41,265 nucleotides of DNA from Clostridiales bacterium (lineage in GTDB: Bacteria; Bacillota; Clostridia; Peptostreptococcales; Anaerovoracaceae), in contig JALEQY010000031.1 in NCBI GenBank assembly GCA_022763735.1, positions 1 through 41,265 of the forward strand. The letters are read 5' to 3'. Under the pieces are notes generated by a model that did no database searches, had not been told where the DNA came from, and was given only the letters and a program-made list of their open reading frames with translations. Below, piece after piece: positions 1 through 7,624 of the stretch (its first letter is position 1; the number at the start of each line of letters is the position of its first letter). A program made the translations under genes and the position numbers.

Positions 1-39
1 TTGGTGGGAGACCGCCTGGGAAAGTAGGACGTTGCCGCT
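1..39 (+). rRNA. rrf: 5S ribosomal RNA, 3' end (partial)
   Basis: The first ~39 bases match the conserved 3' part of bacterial 5S rRNA: the GGTGGGAGACCGCCTGGGA block followed by AGTAGGACGTTGCCGC, which would pair with the 5' end lying outside the window. A tRNA follows after six bases, the usual layout at the end of an rRNA operon. The exact 3' end is uncertain by a few bases. Confidence 0.88.
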
Positions 40-45
40 TATTGT

Positions 46-120
46 GGTCCTATGGTCAAGCGGTCAAGACACCGCCCTTTCACGGCGGTAACCCGGGTTC
101 GATTCCCGGTAGGATCACCA
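46..120 (+). tRNA. tRNA-Glu (anticodon UUC)
   Basis: A full cloverleaf can be folded. The acceptor stem GGTCCTA pairs with TAGGATC, the anticodon stem CCGCC pairs with GGCGG around the loop CTTTCAC (anticodon TTC), and the T-arm is CCGGG-TTCGATT-CCCGG. The terminal CCA is encoded at 118-120. It directly follows the 5S rRNA and is followed by a terminator, so it is the last gene of an rRNA operon. Confidence 0.97.
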
Positions 121-127
121 GAGCATA

Positions 128-152
128 CCCGTCTCTTTGAGGCGGGTTTTTT
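128..152 (+). terminator. Intrinsic terminator of the rRNA-tRNA operon
   Basis: CCCGTCTC (128-135) pairs with GAGGCGGG (139-146) with one G-U pair around a TTT loop. Six T residues follow (147-152). Confidence 0.9.
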
Positions 153-246
153 GTGTAGTAAGAGTGAAGATAATATGATAAACTTGATTATATCGGCAGG
201 TAAATAACAGGTTATTGCATTGGATGTCTGGTTTAGGAAGTGAAAC

Positions 247-795
247 ATGGCACATGAAGTATTCAGTTCAGAAGTTGCATTGGCAGAAGCATTGTACAAA
301 CGATACAAGAACACTATGACAGCCGTTGCTATGTCTTTCATGGGAAATATCCATGATGCTGAAGATGTAGTACAGCTTTCCATGATAAAAGTTATAAGAA
401 ATATAGATAAAATTGACGATATCGATTCGGACAGATGCAGGCATTTTATCATGGTTATAACGAAGAATACTGCACTGAATGAAAAAAATAAAAATAAAAA
501 CAGAAAAACTGTCACATTAGATCCCTCTGAAATGGTTAATATAACAGGAACTTGTTTTGAGGACTATGGTATAGATGATAAATATGGATTCAGCGAGGAG
601 ATGACAGCACTGTTATCAGAGCTTAGGGACGTGGATAAAGATATACTATGTCTGAAATACGGGGACGGGTACAGCTGCAGTGAGATAGGTGAAATAACAG
701 ACCTTTCAGAAACTGCAGTGAGACAGAGGTTATCCAGAGCACGGAAACGCCTTTGCGAAATAATTGAGGAGGGAGGTAAACCGCACCATGAATGA
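247..795 (+). CDS. ECF-type RNA polymerase sigma factor
   Basis: This 182-residue protein has the two-domain layout of extracytoplasmic-function sigma-70 factors. Region 2 lies at roughly residues 12-82 and includes the core-binding stretch around GNIHDAEDVVQ. Region 4 lies at roughly 115-170, with a helix-turn-helix around YSCSEIGEITDLSETAVRQR and the typical ending RLSRARKRL. The linker (about 83-115) is Lys/Asn-rich and then acidic. The ATG has AGGAAG about seven bases upstream. The stop codon overlaps the start of the next gene, a membrane protein with the shape of an anti-sigma factor, so the pair is translationally coupled. By family precedent it would direct transcription of a stress or envelope regulon, probably including its own operon. 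I could not identify a convincing ECF promoter upstream. The upstream inverted repeat AATAAC/GTTATT near 203-216 may be regulatory. Confidence 0.93.
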   Translation: MAHEVFSSEVALAEALYKRYKNTMTAVAMSFMGNIHDAEDVVQLSMIKVIRNIDKIDDIDSDRCRHFIMVITKNTALNEKNKNKNRKTVTLDPSEMVNITGTCFEDYGIDDKYGFSEEMTALLSELRDVDKDILCLKYGDGYSCSEIGEITDLSETAVRQRLSRARKRLCEIIEEGGKPHHE

Positions 796-1417
796 TATGG
801 AGTTGAGAGCTGAAGAAATGCTTCGTGACATGGGGCAGGCTATGCACAGGCAGAGACTTGAAAATTTTGACAGAATTGATAAAGAAGTTCAGTTTAATAA
901 AAAGGCAGAACAGAGAAAAATCAGATACAGAAAGCTCTGCACTGTGGCTGCAGTATTATGCATCGTAATGATTTCCTTTGCAGCTCTTACGGTAACATCT
1001 GATGCATTCAGAGGAAAAGTGTTTGATTTCATGGTGATAGAGAAAAATGAGTACTGTGATTTTATCAGTAAGAATAAGGCTGCGGCGCAGGGCCTGACGG
1101 TCAGATATCCTCAGTATCTGCCTGATGGATATGTTAAAACTGATGAAGATAAACTGGAGGACATGAATATCCAGACGTATAAAAACCAGGGTACAGGAGA
1201 ATACCTGTTCATCACCCAGATGAAAGACGAAGGCATGACTTTATCAGTGGACAATGAATACGCGGCTAGAGAGAAATGTTTTATTGGGATATATGAAGCG
1301 TATTATATATGCGATGAAGACAGCAGTATGCTGATATGGGATGAAGATGGAATATACTTTGAAATAGCATCATCGCTTGATAAAGATACGATGATCAGAA
1401 TCGCTGAAGCCATGTAG
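788..1417 (+). CDS. Membrane-anchored DUF4367 protein, putative anti-sigma factor
   Basis: A 209-residue bitopic protein. The cytoplasmic N-terminus (about 1-55) is charged and helical, and one transmembrane helix follows (about 58-80, within LCTVAAVLCIVMISFAALTV). The rest is extracytoplasmic and resembles the DUF4367 domain, with the hallmark YLPDGY near residue 116 and alternating strand patterns to the end. I chose the ATG at 788 because GGAGGT sits ten bases upstream at 772-777; an in-frame TTG at 764 lacks such a site. It overlaps the sigma factor gene by eight bases. Position, topology and domain match anti-sigma/sensor proteins encoded next to ECF factors in Clostridia. No zinc-binding HxxxCxxC motif is visible, so it is not a classical ZAS-type anti-sigma factor. 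The anti-sigma role is inferred from context. Confidence 0.8.
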   Translation: MNDMELRAEEMLRDMGQAMHRQRLENFDRIDKEVQFNKKAEQRKIRYRKLCTVAAVLCIVMISFAALTVTSDAFRGKVFDFMVIEKNEYCDFISKNKAAAQGLTVRYPQYLPDGYVKTDEDKLEDMNIQTYKNQGTGEYLFITQMKDEGMTLSVDNEYAAREKCFIGIYEAYYICDEDSSMLIWDEDGIYFEIASSLDKDTMIRIAEAM

Positions 1418-1442
1418 CAGGTTATCGGGAAGGGATTTTATT

Positions 1443-1970
1443 ATGGATTTTAAAAAGAAAAAACGGACTTGTTCTGTCAGGGTTGTTATCTCTGTTATTG
1501 TGGCTCTGATGTTCATGTCGGGAACTTCTATATGTTTTGCTGCAGACAAATATGATGGAGATGCAGCCTGCAGGAGCAGTCATCAGCAAAATATATTATC
1601 AGACAAGTATCAGCACCTTGTAATACATAGAGATAAAAAACCTCTTTACAGCAGGGTAAACAGTGTACTTGTGAAGTTATCAATCATGAAGGGAAATGCC
1701 CGGGGTGTGGCTGTGGTAAATGCCAAATCCCCGAGGAAAATGGACGAAGCATCGGTAGTAATGACTTTTGTCAATAAGAAAACAGGCAAAAGCCGGACAT
1801 ATAACGGTAGAATGCAGAAACAGGGTAACCGGTACAGCTTTATTAAGGACTGCAGGCTTTCACAGAAGGGTGTGTATTATGTCAGAGTGAAAATACACTG
1901 CTACAATGACAGGAAGCTTGTGGAGACAATAACAAAAGTATCGTCATATTACAGATATGACAAAAAGTAA
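1443..1970 (+). CDS. Small secreted protein of unknown function
   Basis: A 175-residue protein with a signal peptide: the charged start MDFKKKKRTC, a hydrophobic core (about 12-30), then a likely cleavage near the SICFAAD stretch around residue 34. The mature part is basic. From about residue 85 it has alternating polar/hydrophobic strands (for example VVMTFVNKKTGKSRTYNG and YYVRVKIHCY) that suggest a beta-sandwich. I do not recognise a family. It lies 25 bases after the anti-sigma-like gene and 12 bases before the subtilase gene, with GGAAGGGA eight bases upstream of its ATG, so it is almost certainly co-transcribed with both. A role as substrate, inhibitor or partner of the protease is possible, but only its position suggests this. 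No cell-wall anchor motif is present. Confidence 0.75.
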   Translation: MDFKKKKRTCSVRVVISVIVALMFMSGTSICFAADKYDGDAACRSSHQQNILSDKYQHLVIHRDKKPLYSRVNSVLVKLSIMKGNARGVAVVNAKSPRKMDEASVVMTFVNKKTGKSRTYNGRMQKQGNRYSFIKDCRLSQKGVYYVRVKIHCYNDRKLVETITKVSSYYRYDKK

Positions 1971-1982
1971 AAGGAGGGTGCC

Positions 1983-4900
1983 ATGAAACGGATACTAAGC
2001 AGTTTTATAGCTGCGGCGATGGTATTCACTTGCCTGGGTTTCGGTACGGTGAGTGTGAGTGCTGTCGAAAAAAACAGTGCAGATAAGTCGGTAACATTGA
2101 ACAAGGATAAGGAACCTTCATATAAGGAGGGCGAAGCGCTTGTGGTTTTCAGAGGCAGCAGTCCCATGTCAAGGGCTGGCGCATCAGAAACAATCGGCCT
2201 GCAGGATGATATGGAAATAGATTCAATGTGGGATTTCAGTACTTCAGTTGATATATCAGATGATGGCAGCATTCTGAAAAGAATGTCAGGAGCATCATCA
2301 TCCGGTAAGCTGAATATTGCTCTTGTAAAATCAGATAAGTATTCCACAGAAGAACTTATTGCGAAGCTGAAAGCAGAAAAAAATGTCAGGCTTGCTGAAC
2401 CGAATTACAGAATAAAGGCCAGAACCCCTGACGATACATACTTCGGCAGACAGTGGAACCTTGAGAACTCGGGACAGAATAAAGGTACTGAAGGCAGTTC
2501 AACAAATACAGCAGCAAAATGGGATAAGGGAATTACCGGGTCAGCAGAAAAGGTTGTAGCTGTTGTTGATACCGGTGTGGACTATACACATGAGGATCTT
2601 AAAAACAATATGTGGGATAATCAGTGTCAGCCTGATCTCAGAGGTGAATGCGGCTTCGACTTTATAAATGGTGATACTGACCCTATGGATGACAATGGCC
2701 ACGGCACTCATTGTGCGGGAATCATAGGAGCTGAAGGAAACAACGGAACAGGAATAAGCGGTGTGAATCAGGATGTCAGTATAATGGCACTCAAGATTCT
2801 CGATGAAGACGGAAGCGGATACGCGTCAGGGGAGGTCAGTGCATATCACTATATCAATAAAGCGCTGACTCTCGGTGTTGATGTGGTTGCCATAAATAAT
2901 TCCTGGGGCGGCGGAGAATCCAGTGATATTTTCGAACTTCTCGTGGATATAGTCGGTGAGAAAGGTGCTGTTACAGTATGTGCCGCCGGTAATGAATACA
3001 GTGATAATGATAAATATGAAGATTACCCTTCATCTGTAGAAAGCCCTTATCTTCTGTCGGTTGCTGCATCCAATGAGAACAACGAACTGGCAGCATTCTC
3101 CAATTACGGCAGCAGCACTGTAGATATTGCCGCACCTGGAGCAGATATTCTTTCGACTGTTTCATACGGATGCTACAATCCATCGATATACGACAGTACA
3201 AAACAGAAGGAAATATCAGCAGAGTTCAACGATTTTGAATCTGCTGAGAATGAATGGGCTGTGCCGGATGAAGATACTGTGATAAGCGGGAATGCTTCCT
3301 ACAGCGGAGAGGTGAGCACAGAAGAATGCTTCGGTGAAGCCGGCGGCAGATCATTGAAGATAAGCTTCAGCAATGTGAAAAAAGGACAGCTGACAGGTGT
3401 CAGGATTCCGTATGATCTGGATGATGACTATAAGCCATTTGAGAATTATAAGAGAATCAGCATGATGGTAAAGGCAAACGGACCTCAGGTGGACAGCGCA
3501 GATGATGAAGGAGGTCTCCTCTTTGCTGTGGATGTCGACAGAGGTATGGAATTCAGCGATATTTATGATGTTATTGAAGTTGATAATGCTGCCGGAACAA
3601 TGTTCTCAGGTGAATCAAATTACTGGGATCATTTCGAACTGGACTGCGGAGATTACAGCGATTCTCCGGAAAAAGAGCGTGATATAGTGCTGATGATATA
3701 TCCTTCATCCTCAGGAGATTATGAGATGTATCTGGATGATATCGGTATAAGTAAAACCATCACCAGTGAAGACAGCTTCGGCAAGTATGATTTTTACAAT
3801 GGGACATCAATGGCGGCACCGCACGTTACCGGAGCCGTTGCACTGGCAGCTGCGGAAGAGCCTGATGCGGACAGCGAAAGTCTTATCGATATGGTTCTGA
3901 CCCATGTCAGACGTGAGGATTCCCTCAGGGACAAAGTCGTATCAGGGGGCGTTCTGGATTTCAGCTGCACGGAAGAACTCTGTCCGAGAATCGGATCAGT
4001 GACTGTTAAGACATCCGATAAGACGATAACTATTAAAGGCGGCGGCTTCAACGAGTCCACAACAGTTAAATTTAACGGAACAGAAGCAGAAATCACGTCT
4101 CGAACAAATAAATCTCTTGTCATTAAAGACAACGGATGGATCAACGATATTGTAGATATAGAAGTGACCGGCAGAGGAAAAACTATCAAAAAAGAGTCTG
4201 TATATCTGGTAAAAGGCAAAACTGCATATACAGCACTTGACGAATATTTTGAATTCCCGTCATCAGAAGGCATACTTTCAAGCAATGGCAAACGTATCTA
4301 CTGTGCTGATTCCAGTACAGATATGATATACTCGGCAAATCCTGCAGATGGCAAATATATGGATTTTGAAGATATCTTCGCAGTGAAGCCTGAAAAGTAT
4401 TTCAAAAAGGACAGCGAGAGCAAGGCTGATTATGATTTCAGTTTTGGAAAGGACCTTCCATATGCTGATGGAAAACTGTACAATATAGCTGCTTATTCAG
4501 AGGTCGGAACGAGCGGAGGCGGCGATGATGAAGACTGGGCACAGGACTGGATAATTATTGATGACGATGATGATTATGAAATAGAAACGGGTGCAGCATA
4601 TTCTTCTCAGTACAAACTGATGGCATTTGATCTCAACACAGGCAAAATCACTAATCTCGGAAGTCTGCCGAAAGATATAAGCAGAACAGAAGAGTGGACG
4701 CTGACATCCTACAATGGAAAAATCTATGTTATCGGAGGCTATGACTACAGCACTAAATCTCTTAGCAGAAAAGTGAAGGTATATGACCCTGCCACAAAGA
4801 AATGGTCCAGCGGGCCATCGCTTCCTGAAGGCAGAGCTGCCGGAAAAGCTGTTCAGTCGGGAGATAAACTGGTTTATACCATGGGATACAGTGAATCACA

Positions 4901-5744
4901 GAAAGGCATTGATCCTGAGAAACAGATCTGCCCTGTAAACCTTGTCCTTAAAGGGAACAAATGGATTGAATCAGCGCAGCAGCTGGATATGTACTTCTGT
5001 AGTGACGCAGTTAAGAGAAATGGCAATGAATACTGTGTGTATGACACTTCTGTAGGAATCTGTTCAACAGGACTCATTTATGCAGGTCAGCCTGCAGCCC
5101 GCCTGGGAGACACCTTCACATATAATGTCAGCAAGGATAAATATTATCCGACAAAGTACAATTTCTCTGATGAATTATTCTGGAATACTTTCACAGGCGT
5201 GACAGTCGGAAGTACACTCTATGGATATGATGATGATGATTATGCATATAAAGCGTCTATCAGCAGCGGACTTGTCAAGGTGACGGCACCGAAGTACAAA
5301 GGCGGCAAAGTATCCGGAGCGAATGTATCAAAACTTCCAGGTACTAAGGTAACCCTCAAGGCAGTACCTGCCAGCGGTTATTATGTCAGATCCTTCTATG
5401 TGGATGGCAGTAAGGTGAACGGTAGGACAAAGACAATAAGGATAACGGAGAACCAGAAGGCTTCTGTTTCTTTCGGCAGATATGTGAGCAAAATAAGTCT
5501 CAGCAGAACCAGCATGAGCCTTAAAGCTGGAAGCAAGGCAACCCTCACAGCCAAAGTATCACCGTCATCAGCCACAAACAAGCAGGTGACATGGAAATCA
5601 GGCAACACCAGGTATGCCGAAGTTTCATCAAAAGGAGTAGTAACTGCGAAAAGTGCAGGAATAGGAAAAACAGTAACCATTACTGCAGCAGCAAAGGATG
5701 GATCCGGGAAGCGTGCAGTATGCAAGGTTAAGATTACAAGATAG
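1983..5744 (+). CDS. Large secreted subtilisin-like serine protease (peptidase S8), multidomain
   Basis: A 1253-residue exported protein. A signal peptide covers about 1-28, and an inhibitor_I9-like propeptide lies at about 45-145. The S8 catalytic domain follows, with Asp196 (VVDTGVDYTHEDL), His240 (NGHGTHCAG), oxyanion Asn337 (AAGNEYS) and Ser609 (NGTSMAAPHVTGA). The stretch between Asn337 and Ser609 holds an insertion of about 180 residues (roughly 412-595), beta-rich and reminiscent of a carbohydrate-binding or jelly-roll domain. After the catalytic domain come an IPT/TIG Ig-like domain (about 667-742), a Kelch-like region (about 760-1085, for example KIYVIGGYDY near 911), an InlB-B-repeat-like module (about 1095-1165) and a C-terminal Big2 Ig-like domain (about 1168-1252). 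No LPXTG motif, SLH domain or C-terminal membrane anchor is present, so it is either released or held by its accessory domains. AGGAGGGTG precedes the ATG. It is the last gene of the sigma-factor operon. Confidence 0.93.
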   Translation: MKRILSSFIAAAMVFTCLGFGTVSVSAVEKNSADKSVTLNKDKEPSYKEGEALVVFRGSSPMSRAGASETIGLQDDMEIDSMWDFSTSVDISDDGSILKRMSGASSSGKLNIALVKSDKYSTEELIAKLKAEKNVRLAEPNYRIKARTPDDTYFGRQWNLENSGQNKGTEGSSTNTAAKWDKGITGSAEKVVAVVDTGVDYTHEDLKNNMWDNQCQPDLRGECGFDFINGDTDPMDDNGHGTHCAGIIGAEGNNGTGISGVNQDVSIMALKILDEDGSGYASGEVSAYHYINKALTLGVDVVAINNSWGGGESSDIFELLVDIVGEKGAVTVCAAGNEYSDNDKYEDYPSSVESPYLLSVAASNENNELAAFSNYGSSTVDIAAPGADILSTVSYGCYNPSIYDSTKQKEISAEFNDFESAENEWAVPDEDTVISGNASYSGEVSTEECFGEAGGRSLKISFSNVKKGQLTGVRIPYDLDDDYKPFENYKRISMMVKANGPQVDSADDEGGLLFAVDVDRGMEFSDIYDVIEVDNAAGTMFSGESNYWDHFELDCGDYSDSPEKERDIVLMIYPSSSGDYEMYLDDIGISKTITSEDSFGKYDFYNGTSMAAPHVTGAVALAAAEEPDADSESLIDMVLTHVRREDSLRDKVVSGGVLDFSCTEELCPRIGSVTVKTSDKTITIKGGGFNESTTVKFNGTEAEITSRTNKSLVIKDNGWINDIVDIEVTGRGKTIKKESVYLVKGKTAYTALDEYFEFPSSEGILSSNGKRIYCADSSTDMIYSANPADGKYMDFEDIFAVKPEKYFKKDSESKADYDFSFGKDLPYADGKLYNIAAYSEVGTSGGGDDEDWAQDWIIIDDDDDYEIETGAAYSSQYKLMAFDLNTGKITNLGSLPKDISRTEEWTLTSYNGKIYVIGGYDYSTKSLSRKVKVYDPATKKWSSGPSLPEGRAAGKAVQSGDKLVYTMGYSESQKGIDPEKQICPVNLVLKGNKWIESAQQLDMYFCSDAVKRNGNEYCVYDTSVGICSTGLIYAGQPAARLGDTFTYNVSKDKYYPTKYNFSDELFWNTFTGVTVGSTLYGYDDDDYAYKASISSGLVKVTAPKYKGGKVSGANVSKLPGTKVTLKAVPASGYYVRSFYVDGSKVNGRTKTIRITENQKASVSFGRYVSKISLSRTSMSLKAGSKATLTAKVSPSSATNKQVTWKSGNTRYAEVSSKGVVTAKSAGIGKTVTITAAAKDGSGKRAVCKVKITR

Positions 5745-5768
5745 AGAATAAAGAAAAAGAATAAAGCT

Positions 5769-5828
5769 GGAGCTGCAGCACCGTTGACTGATCAGGGAAT
5801 AATCAGGTTCGACCGGGGCTGCAGCTCC
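5769..5828. terminator. Large hairpin between convergent genes, probable bidirectional terminator
   Basis: GGAGCTGCAGC (5769-5779) pairs perfectly with GCTGCAGCTCC (5818-5828). The loop contains a second stem, CTGAT (5788-5792) with ATCAG (5802-5806). It lies between the convergent protease and Gx-transporter genes. On the minus strand the hairpin is followed by a T-rich stretch (AGCTTTATTCTTTTTC); on the plus strand the tail is a weaker TTATTTCG. Confidence 0.65.
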
Positions 5829-5871
5829 TTATTTCGCGCCCGAACCGGATATATACCGTAATCCGTTTAAA

Positions 5872-6381
5872 CTAGGATATTGATCTGTCCGGCAGCTTCC
5901 TGAGGATGAGATATGACAGACATCCGATGGCAGTGCCGCATATCATACCTGAAAACAGCAGCACGGGGAAATAAACAAATACCTTGATGTTGGAAACGAT
6001 AAAAGCCGCCACCAGCAGCTGCCCCAGATTGTGTGCCACGCCGCCTGCCATGGAGACACCCGTTACAGAGAACAACCCTGTCTTTTTCAGAAGTATCATT
6101 ACAATCAGGCTGAGGGCGGCACCGGCAAGGGAATAAATCGCGCCGAATAAACCATTGAACAGCAGACCTGCAATGAGAATCCTGACCAGGTTTACTGTCA
6201 GTGCATAGCGAGGCCCCAGATAATAAAGGGCGATTATGATAACAAGATTTGCGATGCCGAGCTTGATACCAGGTATGCCGGGGTTAAAGGGTATGATGAC
6301 CTCAATATATGAGAATATCAGAGCCAGTGCTGCGAAAAGCGCAGACATGGTCAGTTTTTGTGTGGTTTTGTACGTATTCAT
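5872..6381 (-). CDS. Gx transporter family / heptaprenyl diphosphate synthase component I-like membrane protein
   Basis: A 169-residue, very hydrophobic protein with about five or six membrane segments. After the start MNTYKTTQKLTMSALFAAL it has the conserved block PFNPGIPGIKLGIANLVIII and later FNGLFGAIYSLAGA and MAGGVAHNLGQLLVA. These are typical of the family annotated as Gx transporter or Hpre_diP_synt_I. Family members commonly sit beside NusG-domain-II and ApbE genes in Clostridia, and such genes are found here about 5 kb away. The family is thought to have S-component-like transporter ancestry; its substrate is not known to me. I chose the ATG at 6381. A TTG 12 codons upstream lies inside a good promoter sequence and is unlikely to be translated. 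No ribosome binding site is visible before this ATG (see the promoter entry). Confidence 0.82.
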   Translation of the reverse strand: MNTYKTTQKLTMSALFAALALIFSYIEVIIPFNPGIPGIKLGIANLVIIIALYYLGPRYALTVNLVRILIAGLLFNGLFGAIYSLAGAALSLIVMILLKKTGLFSVTGVSMAGGVAHNLGQLLVAAFIVSNIKVFVYFPVLLFSGMICGTAIGCLSYLILRKLPDRSIS

Positions 6382-6417
6382 AGAGTATATTATATAATAT
6401 ATCCGCAATTTCAACAA
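6382..6417 (-). promoter_or_regulatory. Sigma-A promoter abutting the Gx-transporter start (possible leaderless mRNA)
   Basis: On the minus strand TTGTTG (6417-6412) and TATAAT (6394-6389) are separated by 17 bases. Seven bases (ATACTCT) then lead to the ATG at 6381, so transcription would begin at or within a base or two of the start codon. No Shine-Dalgarno sequence is present. Confidence 0.55.
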
Positions 6418-6432
6418 TAACAGATATTACGG

Positions 6433-6462
6433 TTGACAGTGAATACATTAATCTGTTAATAT
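6433..6462 (+). promoter_or_regulatory. Promoter of the Opp/Nik-type ABC transporter operon
   Basis: A perfect -35 box TTGACA (6433-6438) and TAATAT (6457-6462) are separated by 18 bases; an overlapping TATAAT at 6460-6465 would give a spacing of 21. Transcription would start near 6470, leaving an untranslated leader of about 168 nt. Confidence 0.65.
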
Positions 6463-6470
6463 AATTCAGT

Positions 6471-6545
6471 AAACGCAGGAAGCGTGAGATTATGACCACG
6501 AAGGTTGATACTCCATAAGGAGCGATACTTTTAGTGGCTTTTTTT
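6471..6545 (+). promoter_or_regulatory. Structured leader with intrinsic terminator upstream of the ABC operon (attenuator / possible riboswitch)
   Basis: A small hairpin ACGC/GCGT (6473-6485) is followed by a long interrupted hairpin. CCAC (6496-6499) pairs with GTGG (6534-6537), AAGG pairs with the TTTT run, and CTCC (6511-6514) pairs with GGAG (6519-6522) around ATAA. Seven T residues follow at 6539-6545. This is a good intrinsic terminator about 90 bases upstream of the first permease gene and downstream of its promoter, which is the geometry of transcription attenuation. I do not recognise a known riboswitch class. Confidence 0.55.
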
Positions 6546-6637
6546 ATGGGGTTCTAAACTTATCTGCACCACGACAGCCGGCGGCTGTACCCGGTCGCAG
6601 ATACATCTCGATATATAAATCTGATAAGGAGGCGGAT

Positions 6638-7624
6638 ATGCACAGCAGCGTGATAAAATATGCAGCCAGGAAGGCAGGACAGCTCGTTCTGTCACTTGTT
6701 GTGCTTTCGCTTTTAGTATTTATCGTATCCCGTACGGCACCGGGAGATCCATTGAGAGCGTATTATGGTGAAGCGGTAGAGAGAATGTCGGAGCAGCAGC
6801 TTGACGCAGCTGAAGAACGACTGGGACTGAATGACTCCATGATAACCCAGTATCTGAGATGGGCTGACGGAGCACTCCACGGTGATTTCGGCATCTCTTA
6901 CCAGTATAAACAGCCGGCATCTGAGGTGATTTCCCAGGTGTTCGGAAATACTGTGCTGCTTACAGCAGTATCATTTGTACTGATATTTGTGCTGGGGCTG
7001 ATGCTGGCGGTATTCTGTGTGCGCCGCGAGGGAAAGCTTATAGACAGAATCATCTGCAAAGCAGGAATAGCAGCAAACAGCATGCCTGAGTTTTTCGTTT
7101 CCCTGCTGCTGGTCATGATATTTTCGGCAGGACTTGGGATTCTGCCCCACAGCGGTGCCGTATCCCTGGGAGGGGGAGGCGCGGCGGACAGGATTCTGCA
7201 CCTGATACTTCCTGTAACAGCCATCGTGATATCCCATTTATGGTACTGCGCATATCTTATGAGAAACAAGCTTTCGGATGAAGTGCAGAAGGAATATGTG
7301 CTGCTCTGCAAGGTTAAAGGTCTTAGTGAAAGTCAGACCATCTACAGACATTGCATCAGAAACATCATGCCGGCAGTCGTGAGCATAATGGCGATATTTC
7401 TGCCCCATCTTCTGGGCGGGGCATACGTTGTGGAAATAGTGTTTTCGTATCCCGGCATAGGAAAGCTGGGTGTGGAAAGTGCACAGTATCATGATTACAA
7501 CATGCTGATGCTGGTGACATTGATAACAGGTCTGATTGTAATAACTGCCAATATTATCGCCCAGATTATAAACGAGAAGCTTGCTCCCGAAATTTCAGAG
7601 GAAAGGGGGCAGATGCTGCAATGA
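6638..7624 (+). CDS. ABC transporter permease, DppB/OppB/NikB type
   Basis: A 328-residue inner-membrane permease of the peptide/nickel importer family. It has the N-terminal helix and the conserved FIVSRTAPGDPLRAYYG block typical of DppB/NikB, followed by a BPD_transp_1 domain with about five further helices. The EAA loop that contacts the ATPase is near LCKVKGLSESQTIYRHCIRN (about residues 223-242). AAGGAGG lies seven bases before the ATG. The gene ends in an ATGA overlap with the second permease. Sequence alone does not separate dipeptide, oligopeptide and nickel/metallophore transport. No nickel enzyme or urease/hydrogenase gene is nearby, so peptides are the default expectation for an amino-acid-fermenting anaerobe. 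Confidence 0.92.
   Translation: MHSSVIKYAARKAGQLVLSLVVLSLLVFIVSRTAPGDPLRAYYGEAVERMSEQQLDAAEERLGLNDSMITQYLRWADGALHGDFGISYQYKQPASEVISQVFGNTVLLTAVSFVLIFVLGLMLAVFCVRREGKLIDRIICKAGIAANSMPEFFVSLLLVMIFSAGLGILPHSGAVSLGGGGAADRILHLILPVTAIVISHLWYCAYLMRNKLSDEVQKEYVLLCKVKGLSESQTIYRHCIRNIMPAVVSIMAIFLPHLLGGAYVVEIVFSYPGIGKLGVESAQYHDYNMLMLVTLITGLIVITANIIAQIINEKLAPEISEERGQMLQ

Noticed and set aside
39-515. 158-codon minus-strand frame over the tRNA and sigma factor
   Set aside because: It crosses the tRNA-Glu gene and lies antisense to a clear ECF sigma factor.
6471-6545. Assignment of the importer leader to a known riboswitch (NiCo, Moco, T-box, lysine)
   Set aside because: None of the conserved blocks I remember for those classes is present. 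I only claim a structured attenuator-like leader.
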